Shown: positions 9,829-18,060 of the stretch, piece by piece | Position numbering within the stretch: position 1 is the stretch's first letter | How the letters are laid out: each line of letters begins with the position of its first letter | The notes under the pieces: model-generated | Told to the model about the DNA's origin: nothing | What the model saw: the letters and a program-made list of their open reading frames with translations, nothing else | The model's database searches: none | From: Crocosphaera sp. UHCC 0190 | GTDB taxonomy: Bacteria > Cyanobacteriota > Cyanobacteriia > Cyanobacteriales > Microcystaceae | Assembly (NCBI RefSeq): GCF_034932065.1 | Contig: NZ_JAYGHP010000006.1 | Coordinates: forward strand, 1-64,000 | Length of the DNA stretch: 64,000 bases | Direction: 5' to 3' | Made by a program: the position numbers and the translations under genes

Positions 9829-10872
9829 TTACATCATGCGAGAGCTTTCGCTGAGAACCCGATCTAAAACCGTGGGGTTTTTCAGCACTTCTCCAGTCCC
9901 TTTGACGACGCAACGCAAGGGATCTTCAGCGATATGGGTGACAATTCCGGTTTCATGACTGAGTAAGGTATCGAGTCCCCGTAATAAGGCCCCACCACCC
10001 GCTAACATGATGCCGCGATCAATGATATCCGCCGCTAATTCGGGAGGGGTACGCTCTAACGTCCGTTTAATGGCATCGACAATGACAGCTAAGGGTTCAG
10101 CCATACTTTCGCGGATTTCTTCCCCTTTAATGGTGACGGTACGGGGCAACCCTGACATCAGATGTAAACCGCGCACTTCCATGGTCGGTTCTTCTTCATG
10201 ACGCATAGGATAAGCAGAGGCTAGACGAATTTTGATTTCTTCAGCAGTTCGTTCCCCAATGACCATGTTGTGGACTTTTTTCAGGTAGTGGATGATGGAC
10301 TCGGTTAATTCATCCCCTGCAACCCTGACAGACTCACTTAATACCCGTCCTTGTAAGCTTAAAACTGCTACTTCTGTGGTTCCCCCACCGATGTCAACAA
10401 TCATGTTTCCGGTGGCTTCTGTTACTGGTAAACCGGCCCCTAAAGCAGCGGCGATGGGTTCTTCGATTAAACCCACATCTCTGGCCCCTGCTTCTCTGGC
10501 CGCATCAATGACGGCCCGTCTTTCCACTTCTGTAATACCGCTAGGAATGCCAATCACCATTCGAGGGTTGCCCAGGGGACTACCTTCATGGGCCCGACGA
10601 ATAAACTCTTTGAGCATGATCATGGCACTCAAAAAGTCCGCAATTACCCCATCCCGCAATGGACGCAAGGCCACTACATTACCAGGGGTACGTCCTAACA
10701 TTTTTTTGGCTTCTTCCCCCACGGCCAGGGGAATTTTGCGATCTTTATCAATGGCGACGACAGACGGTTCTTCGAGGACAATACCTTTGCCAGAAACATA
10801 GACAAGGGTGTTAGCAGTGCCTAAATCTATGCCCATGTCCCGCGATAAGGAAAAACGACTAAAAATACCCAC
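9829..10872 (-). CDS. mreB: Actin-like rod shape-determining protein MreB
   Basis: MreB forms membrane-associated actin-like filaments that organise the elongasome. At 347 residues it is full length. The phosphate-1 motif [10 protein letters not shown] lies at 16-25, the phosphate-2 motif [13 protein letters not shown] near 160, and the adenosine motif [15 protein letters not shown] near 290. The N-terminal [16 protein letters not shown] is typical. It is the first gene of a minus-strand mreB-mreC-mreD operon. The start at 10872 matches the usual N-terminus. Nothing is unusual. Confidence 0.98.
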   Translation of the reverse strand: MGIFSRFSLSRDMGIDLGTANTLVYVSGKGIVLEEPSVVAIDKDRKIPLAVGEEAKKMLGRTPGNVVALRPLRDGVIADFLSAMIMLKEFIRRAHEGSPLGNPRMVIGIPSGITEVERRAVIDAAREAGARDVGLIEEPIAAALGAGLPVTEATGNMIVDIGGGTTEVAVLSLQGRVLSESVRVAGDELTESIIHYLKKVHNMVIGERTAEEIKIRLASAYPMRHEEEPTMEVRGLHLMSGLPRTVTIKGEEIRESMAEPLAVIVDAIKRTLERTPPELAADIIDRGIMLAGGGALLRGLDTLLSHETGIVTHIAEDPLRCVVKGTGEVLKNPTVLDRVLSESSRMM

Positions 10873-11188
10873 GTTTGCTTACGCCCCTTAATATAAAAGA
10901 CTACTATGGCTCAATGACCCACAAGGGGTCGAACGGATTTTATTACGTTTCTTTTAGTAAGTCTAGCTGTATTAATCAATTTATACTAGAAATTTGCCAA
11001 TGGTAAGTAGAAGTTATCAGTGATGTCACGTTTGACAAGGGTTCGGGGGGATTTGTTCCCGTTGTGGAGAGGTGGGAAAAGGAATCTTGCAAAATTAACA
11101 AAGATAAATTTCCTGTCTGGTCATTGATCACTGACAACTGCTAACTGATAAAATACGTTAGTACCAAATAAATTTGAGCATAAATTTT
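10873..11188. other. Divergent promoter region between mreB and ssb
   Basis: About 315 bp separate the divergent mreB and ssb starts. The stretch is AT-rich, with no open frame carrying a convincing ribosome site. A TGATAAAAT string at about 11146-11154 could act as a -10 element for ssb, but no clear -35 partner is visible. The strings CAGTGATG and GATCACTGAC are partly inverted copies of each other. Confidence 0.4.
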
Positions 11189-11560
11189 ATGGGCGTAAAT
11201 GTTGTTAATTTAGTCGGTCGTGCGGGTAGAGATCCAGAAGTCAGATATTTTGAATCGGGAACGGTTTTGTGTACTTTGACTTTGGCCGTTAATCGTCGTT
11301 CTAGTAAAAGTGATGAACCGGATTGGTTTAATTTGAAAATCTGGGGGAAAACCGCAGAAATTGCCGCTAATTATGTTAAAAAAGGTAGCTTAATTGGTAT
11401 TCAAGGTTCATTAGAAATTGAAACTTGGACAGATCGGAATACAGGGACAAATCGTTCGAGTCCTGTAATTCGGGTTGATCGTTTGGATCTATTAGGCTCA
11501 AAACGGGATACTGATGCGAATTTAGTGGGCAGTTATCAAGGAGGAGATGATGAATTTTAA
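11189..11560 (+). CDS. ssb: Single-stranded DNA-binding protein, short cyanobacterial type
   Basis: The OB-fold SSB signature is visible as NLVGRAGRDPEVRYFESG near the N-terminus, then LTLAVNRR and WFNLKIWGKTAEIAANYVKKGSLIGIQGSL. It coats single-stranded DNA in replication and repair. I place the start at the ATG at 11189 (123 residues) because MGVNVVNLVGR matches family N-termini; an in-frame TTG at 11174 would add only five residues. The acidic GGDDEF tail resembles the protein-interaction tip of SSBs. It has no gene partner on its strand. Confidence 0.92.
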   Translation: MGVNVVNLVGRAGRDPEVRYFESGTVLCTLTLAVNRRSSKSDEPDWFNLKIWGKTAEIAANYVKKGSLIGIQGSLEIETWTDRNTGTNRSSPVIRVDRLDLLGSKRDTDANLVGSYQGGDDEF

Positions 11561-11585
11561 AACACTTAATTCTTAATCATTATTG

Positions 11586-11608
11586 GTGGGTTATATCCCA
11601 TAACCCAC
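11586..11608. terminator. Hairpin between convergent ssb and the 11630 gene
   Basis: Perfect 9-bp arms GTGGGTTAT and ATAACCCAC flank a 5-nt loop, 25 bp after the ssb stop. No strong T-run follows on either strand, so it may be a weak terminator or a 3'-end stabiliser. Confidence 0.5.
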
Positions 11609-11629
11609 TCAATACTTCTCTCTGTTGAA

Positions 11630-12031
11630 TTATTTTCTAAATTTCTGATAATCAAAAACAAAATCATAAAAAACAACCCCAATTAAAATTAATCCTGGGA
11701 CTGTTAATCGACTAATAATTAAGGCGACACCAATACTGATAATAATTCCCCATAGAGATGTTTGACGAATGATTTGAAAGTTTTCTATTGTTCGTTGATG
11801 TTGATTGAATTTGATTAACTCATTTTGTTGTATAATTTCTCGATAAATTTGCAGGCAAGTTTCAATTTCTTCTGGAGAAGCAGAAATTAATCGCTTTTGT
11901 AACTCCTCAATCAATTGATAATTTTCTGATGGTTTATCGAAAGATTTTTGAGATGGCTTTTCTGGTTTGATATCTATCATTTTCAGTTTACCTAAGTTAT
12001 TTATATCCAATTTTTTAGGTGTTATCATCAA
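11630..12031 (-). CDS. Hypothetical protein with a C-terminal two-segment membrane anchor
   Basis: The 133 residues have a polar Lys-rich N-terminus (1-40), an amphipathic helical stretch (about 41-85, including EELQKRLISASPEEIETCLQ), then two membrane segments (about 93-108 and 110-126). This layout recalls the cyanobacterial TRADD-N-associated two-transmembrane domain found near signalling and NACHT-type proteins, but I cannot confirm it by eye. The gene starts 77 bp from a divergent sulfotransferase and has no obvious partner. Confidence 0.6.
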   Translation of the reverse strand: MMITPKKLDINNLGKLKMIDIKPEKPSQKSFDKPSENYQLIEELQKRLISASPEEIETCLQIYREIIQQNELIKFNQHQRTIENFQIIRQTSLWGIIISIGVALIISRLTVPGLILIGVVFYDFVFDYQKFRK

Positions 12032-12108
12032 TATTCCTTGACAAATTAGTCAATTCCTGATAGATTTTCCAGACAGTCAACTGTTTAGATATAGGATTCA
12101 ACAAATTA

Positions 12109-12903
12109 ATGCTTATTATCTGTTGTGGCATGATGCGATCAGGATCAACTCTACAGTATCAACTTACTTTAGCAATTCTAGAGAAAACTAACAAAGGAAC
12201 CGGATTAGGAGAAATTCGTGATGGTGACTGTCAGCAACTTCTGCAAACACAATCAGATGATCAAATGCAGGTGTTGAAAGTTCATCAATTTCGTCATCTC
12301 AAGGGAGTAGAAACTGCGATCACACAAGGACAAGCAAAAGGAATTTATACTTATCGTGATATTCGAGATGTTACTGCTTCTTTGATGAAAATGCGAAAAG
12401 CGACCTTTGAAAAACTGATGTTTCATACAAGAGAAATTGAAGAATGTATTCGTGATTTTTATCATTGGACTAATCTCGATCATTTGTTGATTTCTCGCTA
12501 CGAAATCATGGTTAATGATTTAACTCAAGAAGCTTTAAGAATCGCAGACCATCTTAATATTAATCTTTCCCAACAAGAGGCGCAAGTGATTGCCGATGAA
12601 TACAGTATTGAACGCCAAAAAAGTAGAATTAGTAGCTGGAAAAATAATCAAGTCAATGATTCTAAGTTTTATGATCCGAAGAGTTTACTTCATGCTAATC
12701 ATATTGATTCTGGTAAACTTAATAAATGGGTTAATACCCTGACACCTCTACAAGTCGCATATTTAGAAACTACAGCTAAAGATTGGCTGATTTCTCAAAA
12801 TTATCCTCTAAGTCAACCTCTATTTATGGACTGGTTAAGTCAGGTTGTGTATGCTAAATATGGAATTGCTAAAAAGATCAATCGTATCAAAGCTATAAAG
12901 TAA
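12109..12903 (+). CDS. Sulfotransferase-family P-loop protein
   Basis: The N-terminus reads MLIICCGMMRSGSTLQYQLT. GMMRSGST at residues 7-14 matches the PAPS-binding 5'-phosphosulfate loop of the sulfotransferase superfamily. YRDIRDVTASLMKMRK further on resembles the 3'-phosphate-binding region (RxxRDxxxS). At 264 residues it is a normal length. The likely reaction is sulfate transfer from PAPS to a hydroxyl on a carbohydrate or small molecule; the acceptor is unknown. It converges on a glycosyltransferase gene, which hints at modification of an exported glycan, but that is inference. Confidence 0.78.
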   Translation: MLIICCGMMRSGSTLQYQLTLAILEKTNKGTGLGEIRDGDCQQLLQTQSDDQMQVLKVHQFRHLKGVETAITQGQAKGIYTYRDIRDVTASLMKMRKATFEKLMFHTREIEECIRDFYHWTNLDHLLISRYEIMVNDLTQEALRIADHLNINLSQQEAQVIADEYSIERQKSRISSWKNNQVNDSKFYDPKSLLHANHIDSGKLNKWVNTLTPLQVAYLETTAKDWLISQNYPLSQPLFMDWLSQVVYAKYGIAKKINRIKAIK

Positions 12904-12960
12904 GGATAATGATTTACCCATGCAACTTGGTTATACTAAGAATAGTCATTTGTGAGATAA

Positions 12961-14139
12961 TTAATTAGTCATTTCAGGAACATATTCTAATATTTTTTTG
13001 GCTCGTTTTTCCCAAGAAAATTCTTTCCCATACTCGATATTTTCCTGATAACCTCTTATTTTTCTAGGATACATTTCTAATGCTTTTTCAATTGACTCGG
13101 CAAAAAGAATCGGGTTATCGGGTTCGCACCAAACCCCAACAGGAACAGTATTTTTAAAGTACATTAAGGGAGGAATTTCTGTAGAAACAAGGGGGGTTCC
13201 TGATGCTAAATATTGGAAAAATTTGACAGGATTAGTGAAATTTGCTGACTTTCCTGAGAGGTGAGGATGTGCTAAAATATCCGCAGCTTGGAATAAACTA
13301 ACAAGACGCGATCGCGGTACAATCCAACCTAAAAAATTGATATTATTAACTTGTTCATCTTGGGATAATTGTCGATAATGCTTAACTTGTTCTTCTGTTC
13401 CTCCTGTAACACAAAATTGAATATTTGGTAATTCTTTAGCAACATCAATTAATAAATCAACTCCCTTGAAAGGATATAATGCACCGGAATAAATCACTAA
13501 ATGTTTACGATTATCTTTCAATAGTTCATTGCGCCATTTTTGAGCATCTTCTGGGTATCTTTGTAGAAAGGATTGGTTAAACCCATTATGTAACCAAATG
13601 GCTTTATCTGGTGGCATTCCTGCTTCAATTATGCTTTGTCTGGTTAATTCTGATTGAGTAATAATTACTCTAAAATAAGGGTTATTAACAATGTCTTGCT
13701 CAAAGGGTGTTTCTGCAAAGTAATGACGTTCAAAAATAGTAGGAATTTGATTTTTAACAGCAGCTTTAGCAAAATTCCAATCTCTTGTATGAACTGCCTG
13801 AATATTATTTTTTAGATGAATCGGCAAATAATATTTACAGACTAAGGTACTAAGATTTAGACGATTAATTCCTTTATCAATTATTTGAGGAATAGATAAG
13901 GGTAAAACCTTTAATTTATCTTGAACATCATAAAATTCTACCAAGCTTTGAGCAGGTTTTTGGGGTTTAAAGGGAGATAGTAAAGGGAATAAATTAAATC
14001 CTGATGTTTGTTTCTCTGGATAAGCTAAAATGGAAGGATAGCCAAGATTAGCGACAGAATTGGCACACATTACATCAAGATGTTCATGTGCAGAGTCAGG
14101 TTTTTGTGAAAGTTGACTATAAACTAAATAATGTTTCAT
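12961..14139 (-). CDS. GT4-like glycosyltransferase (family 1 group)
   Basis: The C-terminal half has the GT-B nucleotide-sugar domain: YSGALYPFKGVDLLIDVAKE, then NINFLGWIVPRSRLVSLFQAADI and HPHLSGKSANFTNPVKFFQYLASGTPLVSTE. The usual glutamate in the K-x-x-E-Y-L-A-x-G-x-P segment is glutamine here (FFQYLASGTP), a mild departure worth checking. The N-terminal acceptor domain is poorly conserved, as usual. At 392 residues it is typical. The probable role is transfer of a sugar to an exopolysaccharide or glycolipid in the cytoplasm; donor and acceptor cannot be read from sequence. Confidence 0.85.
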   Translation of the reverse strand: MKHYLVYSQLSQKPDSAHEHLDVMCANSVANLGYPSILAYPEKQTSGFNLFPLLSPFKPQKPAQSLVEFYDVQDKLKVLPLSIPQIIDKGINRLNLSTLVCKYYLPIHLKNNIQAVHTRDWNFAKAAVKNQIPTIFERHYFAETPFEQDIVNNPYFRVIITQSELTRQSIIEAGMPPDKAIWLHNGFNQSFLQRYPEDAQKWRNELLKDNRKHLVIYSGALYPFKGVDLLIDVAKELPNIQFCVTGGTEEQVKHYRQLSQDEQVNNINFLGWIVPRSRLVSLFQAADILAHPHLSGKSANFTNPVKFFQYLASGTPLVSTEIPPLMYFKNTVPVGVWCEPDNPILFAESIEKALEMYPRKIRGYQENIEYGKEFSWEKRAKKILEYVPEMTN

Positions 14140-14215
14140 TGGGAATTCATTTGAACATTGGCTTAATGATAATTTGTATTATAGGGCATTTTAGTCAATT
14201 ATCGAGAAGAAAACA

Positions 14216-14617
14216 ATGAAGTTATTCTTCGCTTATCAACCAAATGATCAATGGAAGATAGAAGGTGCATTGAAACGATTTAGAGATAACTATTTATCAC
14301 GGGATTGGAAATCATTCTGTAAGCAAGACGGAAAAATTATTAAAATTTATCGTGATCTTCGTCATCGTAATGCTCATCCAGATTGGTTATTTACTCAAGG
14401 AGGATATCTTTCAAAAGAACAAATGGAAAAATCTCTAGATGATATGATTTTTTTAAGTCGTTTTTATGGTTATATGATTCTAGCGATAGCAGGTGTTAAA
14501 GAGTTAAAACCAGAATTTCCATCACCACACAAGGAATCGCCACCTTTATGTACTTTATACCCAAAGCCGTCTAAAAGTTATATCAATCTACAAGATAAAG
14601 AAATTGCTCCAAAATAA
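14216..14617 (+). CDS. Small HEPN-like protein, apparently shortened by an in-frame stop
   Basis: The 133 residues contain YRDLRHRNAHPDWLF, which matches the Rx4-6H signature of HEPN domains, many of which are RNases in toxin or defence systems. The rest is helical. The start is the ATG at 14216 after GAGAAG; an in-frame stop lies just upstream. After the TAA at 14615 the same frame stays open for 29 more codons (14618-14704, reading TKILKENIASFADDWNSEKM onward) and stops at 14705. This suggests a longer ancestral protein cut by a recent nonsense change. No nucleotidyltransferase partner is adjacent. The HEPN call rests on one motif. Confidence 0.5.
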   Translation: MKLFFAYQPNDQWKIEGALKRFRDNYLSRDWKSFCKQDGKIIKIYRDLRHRNAHPDWLFTQGGYLSKEQMEKSLDDMIFLSRFYGYMILAIAGVKELKPEFPSPHKESPPLCTLYPKPSKSYINLQDKEIAPK

Positions 14618-14713
14618 ACTAAAATACTAAAAGAAAATATTGCTAGTTTTGCCGATGATTGGAATAGTGAAAAAATGAATATAAATGAAAATTATAATAA
14701 CAGATAATTAAAT

Positions 14714-14737
14714 AAAAAAAGGTGGGCAATGCCCACC
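14714..14737 (-). terminator. Rho-independent terminator of flv3
   Basis: Read on the minus strand, GGTGGGCATTGCCCACC forms a 6-bp GC stem with a 5-nt loop, followed by TTTTTTT. It starts 9 bp after the flv3 stop. Confidence 0.85.
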
Positions 14738-14745
14738 CTACAAGT

Positions 14746-16473
14746 TTAATAGTAATTTCCTACTTTTCGGTGATGAATTGCGGTTAAACCATCAGGGTTT
14801 GAGACTCGTCCATTGGTAACTTTACTATACACAACCCAATGATCATTACACTCCATTCGACTCACCACTTCACACTCTAAATAAGCTAAAGCATCCACTA
14901 AAATTGGTGATCCATTATTAGCAGTTTGGATATTTATCCCTTCAAAACGATCTGCACCAGGGGGAAACCGTTTGAGAAAATGCTTCATTAAGGGTTGATA
15001 TTTCCCTTCTTCCAGTATGTTTAAAAGGAAGCTATCTCCCACCTGCATTAAAGATTCTATCGCACGATCTTTGGCCACGGAAACCGTAAACCCAGGAGGA
15101 TCAAAACTTGCTTGTGTCACCCAAGAAGCTAACATTGCCCCATTGATTTCTCCTTTGGTTGCTGTTAGAATATATAAGCCGCCACTAATGCGACCGATCG
15201 CCTTATCTAAGTCCGTATCTAAAGATTTGCGTTGTTTAACTTTGCGATCTTGGGTTAAGGTTTGCCCTAAGTCCGTCCCTGCTTCTTCACAGAGTTGATA
15301 AATACCTTCTGTCGGGATATCCTTAACACGAATGGACTTAAACCCTTGACCTAAACCTGCTTCTCGAAACTTGGTTAATAAGGGGTCAATTGGTTCGTCA
15401 TTTCCCCCATAAGACTCAAATAAACCCACATATTGCTTATCTTTCACCGCAGCAATAATGGTTCCTATATTACTGGTGGTTTCCTTGTTGTGACTGCCTT
15501 CTAAGGGAGGCATTCCGATCACAATTCCCGCAGAACGGCTAACAATTTCATTCACATCTTGGGGATCAGCAGATTTAAGATCCACCATTTCCACCGCAAC
15601 CCCTGCTTTATTTATACCTTTAGCAATGGCTTGGGAAAGGCGATCGCTGTATCCGTAGTCAGAAACATAAAACACCGCCACACTTTTCTCGGCTTTGCTT
15701 TGTTCCTCACTCCAAGTGCGATAGCGTTCTACTAACTCATGAACATTATAGCGCAATAGAGGGCCATGTCCATTGGCAACGGTGGTAATTTCTCCTAACT
15801 TATCCATGCGTTTCATTGCAGAGAGAACAGACCGAGCATTAGGCCCCATTAAACATTCATAATAGAAGTGATAGTCTGGGGCGATCGCGTCTAAATGTTC
15901 ATCATAGAGACTATCGGAACAATAGTGCATTCCAAAGACATCACAAGTAAAGAGGGTTTCTGTCCCTTTATCATAGGTTAAAATGGTGTCAGGCCAATGT
16001 AAATTAGGCGCACTAACAAATTCTAAAACATGACCTTTCCCTAAGTCTAAAGACTCCCCACTTTTCACTAAAATGCGTTCAAAAGGTTGGTGTACAAAAT
16101 CTTCTAAAAATTGGATAGCAACCTTAGACCCGACAATGGTAATTTGGGGCGCAAGTGCTAAAATATCCTTGACTAAACCACTGTGATCTGGTTCTGTGTG
16201 ACTGATGACCAGATAATCAATGGTTTTCGGGTCGATTAATCCCGTTAATGTCTCTAAGTATAGCTGACGGAATTTAGCGTGAGAAGTGTCTACTAAAGCA
16301 ATTTTATCCCCACGAATAATATAAGAGTTGTAAGTGGTTCCGTTTTGGAGTCCAAACTCGATATCAAAACGATCTCTATCCCAGTCGAGAGAGCGAATTG
16401 TGGTAGTATCTTGAGCAATATCCGCAGTTTGTATGGTTAGGCGTTTTTCTGTTTTGATCGGGGTTGCAACCAT
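14746..16473 (-). CDS. flv3: Three-domain flavodiiron protein, Flv3-like
   Basis: Cyanobacterial class-C flavodiiron proteins pass electrons from the photosynthetic chain to O2, forming water and protecting photosystem I in fluctuating light. The 575 residues hold a metallo-beta-lactamase-like diiron domain (about 35-245), a flavodoxin domain (about 265-405) and a C-terminal flavin reductase domain (about 425-575). All canonical iron ligands are visible: H92, E94, D96 and H97 in HTEPDH, then H159, D178 and H236. Intact ligands fit Flv3 or Flv4 rather than Flv1 or Flv2. The N-terminus with FDIEFGLQNGTTYNSY is most like Flv3. No second flv gene is beside it, as is common for flv1/flv3. Confidence 0.88.
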   Translation of the reverse strand: MVATPIKTEKRLTIQTADIAQDTTTIRSLDWDRDRFDIEFGLQNGTTYNSYIIRGDKIALVDTSHAKFRQLYLETLTGLIDPKTIDYLVISHTEPDHSGLVKDILALAPQITIVGSKVAIQFLEDFVHQPFERILVKSGESLDLGKGHVLEFVSAPNLHWPDTILTYDKGTETLFTCDVFGMHYCSDSLYDEHLDAIAPDYHFYYECLMGPNARSVLSAMKRMDKLGEITTVANGHGPLLRYNVHELVERYRTWSEEQSKAEKSVAVFYVSDYGYSDRLSQAIAKGINKAGVAVEMVDLKSADPQDVNEIVSRSAGIVIGMPPLEGSHNKETTSNIGTIIAAVKDKQYVGLFESYGGNDEPIDPLLTKFREAGLGQGFKSIRVKDIPTEGIYQLCEEAGTDLGQTLTQDRKVKQRKSLDTDLDKAIGRISGGLYILTATKGEINGAMLASWVTQASFDPPGFTVSVAKDRAIESLMQVGDSFLLNILEEGKYQPLMKHFLKRFPPGADRFEGINIQTANNGSPILVDALAYLECEVVSRMECNDHWVVYSKVTNGRVSNPDGLTAIHHRKVGNYY

Positions 16474-16650
16474 ATTCCTCTCCGTTATTATATTTCCATT
16501 TTTGTTTATATTGTGACACGATTCTGGGTTAAGGGATGTTTAAAATGCTTATGAAACTGTTCAAAAAGTGTCATCAATTCCCAGACATTGAGAAATCAAT
16601 TAATTTTTAGGTCAAAGAATCTCGACAAAATAATATCGCTTACTCAATAA

Positions 16651-17277
16651 TTAAAGACGGCTTTCTGCTTGAAAAATTTGCTTTGCTGTCAACAATAATT
16701 CTGGAAAAATCAAAGAACTAATATTTTCTTCTCTTTTAAACAAACTGACTTGATATTCTCCATTAATTAACTGATAAATTGAAATAGTAGGTTCTTTGGG
16801 GCTGCCAATATATCTGGCTGAACCTTTAGCTAAATAATCAATAATCCAATATTCTTTAATCCCTAATTCTTCATAATCATCAAACTTTTTTAGGTAATCA
16901 TCGCGCCAATTAGAACTAACAATTTCAATCACTAATTTAGCTGATATTCCCAGAGAAATTGAAGAAGCTTTTTCCCAATAAGTATCATTGACTAACTTTT
17001 CCCGATCCAAGACAATAATATCAGGAACATAGCCAGTATTAGGCCGATTAGGTTTAATAGCAGCAGTATTAGGAATGAAATAGGGTAACTGTAGCCTTCT
17101 GATTTCTAAGCCTAACTCAAAAGAGATAAAGCCGCCAATTTCTTCATGTTTTCCAATAGGGCGCATCATTTCGACTAATTTTCCTTCAATTAATTGATAT
17201 TGTTTGCCATCATCGGGATAGTCGTTGATATAATCATCAAAACTGAGAAGTTTGGGGATACTTTGGGTAGTTGTCAT
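16651..17277 (-). CDS. Uma2 family (DUF820) PD-(D/E)XK nuclease-fold protein
   Basis: Uma2 proteins are abundant in cyanobacteria and have a restriction-endonuclease-like fold of unknown biological role. In these 208 residues I see YQLIEGKLVEM, then YVPDIIVLDREKL with the family's PD, then KLVIEIVSSN followed by KKFDDYEELGIKEYWIID, giving the PD...ExV core. The length is normal and the core looks intact. The gene stands alone, divergent from hicA across 260 bp. Confidence 0.88.
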   Translation of the reverse strand: MTTTQSIPKLLSFDDYINDYPDDGKQYQLIEGKLVEMMRPIGKHEEIGGFISFELGLEIRRLQLPYFIPNTAAIKPNRPNTGYVPDIIVLDREKLVNDTYWEKASSISLGISAKLVIEIVSSNWRDDYLKKFDDYEELGIKEYWIIDYLAKGSARYIGSPKEPTISIYQLINGEYQVSLFKREENISSLIFPELLLTAKQIFQAESRL

Positions 17278-17337
17278 AGAAGATAAATTAAACTAACATT
17301 ATCTACATTGTACAGGACTTACGCAGCGATGCTAACC

Positions 17338-17365
17338 GTAGGGGCAATTCATGAATTGCCCCTAC
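17338..17365. repeat. 28-bp palindrome, family member A (GTAGGGGCAATTC...)
   Basis: Perfect inverted repeat with arms GTAGGGGCAATTCA and TGAATTGCCCCTAC. It is the same sequence as at 60916-60943, and lies between divergent Uma2 and hicA genes. Confidence 0.9.
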
Positions 17366-17537
17366 AATAAGACACTATTTATATAATATTATTTTACTTA
17401 ATCTGTTGTCCTAAGCCACTAAAAAATTGCCATAACCATCGGATAATTCAATAGTTTCTTCTATCGTGCCGTTAAAATTTCAGGTATAACTCTCTTTTCA
17501 TGGTAAAATGGTTTAATAATTTGGGTAATCAGTTGTT

Positions 17538-17786
17538 TTGGGTAAATATGAAAAGTTATTACAAAAAATTGTGCAAGGGACTGCTAATACTAACATACCC
17601 TTCGATGAATTGTGCCAGTTGTTAAAGCGTTTGGGGTTTGAGGAAAGAATTCGCGGAGGACACCACATCTTTAGACGAGAAGGCATTGAAGAAAAACCGA
17701 ATTTACAAAAAGATACTAACAAAGCTAAAGCCTATCAGGTTCGTCAAATTAGAGAAATTATTGTTAAATATCACTTAGGAGAGTAA
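17538..17786 (+). CDS. hicA: HicA-type toxin (mRNA interferase)
   Basis: HicA toxins are small double-stranded-RNA-binding-fold ribonucleases that cleave mRNA. The 82 residues contain FDELCQLLKRLGFEERIRGG followed by HHIFRREG, the conserved region with the catalytic histidine. The start is a TTG at 17538: the translation MGKYEKLLQKI matches family N-termini, no ATG is available, and a stop lies 12 bp upstream. No clear Shine-Dalgarno precedes it, which would keep toxin synthesis low. The antitoxin gene begins 5 bp after the stop. Confidence 0.85.
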   Translation: MGKYEKLLQKIVQGTANTNIPFDELCQLLKRLGFEERIRGGHHIFRREGIEEKPNLQKDTNKAKAYQVRQIREIIVKYHLGE

Positions 17787-17791
17787 TTTTT

Positions 17792-18004
17792 ATGTATAAA
17801 TATCAATTATTCATGTATTGGAGTGAAGAAGATCAGATATTTATTGTTGAAGTGCCTGAATTACCCGGTTGTGTTGCTCATGGAAATACTCAAATATCTG
17901 CTTTAGAAAATATTCAGGCAGCAATTCAATTATGGATTGAAACCGCACAAGAATTTGGTGATCCCATTCCCCAACCTCATTATCAAAGATTAATTATGGC
18001 ATGA
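17792..18004 (+). CDS. hicB: HicB-type antitoxin
   Basis: HicB binds and neutralises HicA and often represses the operon. The 70 residues show the partial RNase H-like fold typical of short HicB proteins: EVPELPGCVAHGNTQISALE, then AIQLWIETAQEFGDPIPQP. It lacks a C-terminal DNA-binding domain, so autoregulation by this protein alone is doubtful. GGAGAGT lies just before the ATG at 17792, so translation should be stronger than that of hicA. Confidence 0.85.
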   Translation: MYKYQLFMYWSEEDQIFIVEVPELPGCVAHGNTQISALENIQAAIQLWIETAQEFGDPIPQPHYQRLIMA

Positions 18005-18060
18005 TTTTAGTTTGATTTTTCTCTAAATTCCCTAGATGAATGGCTAAATTGATAATCTTA

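Noticed and set aside
10292-10801. Long plus-strand frame opposite mreB
   Set aside because: It lies wholly antisense to a certain gene and has no recognisable product; codon-bias shadow.
17410-17480. Short minus-strand frame reading GTIEETIELSDGYGNFLVA
   Set aside because: It could be a gene fragment, but it is too short and matches no family I can name.
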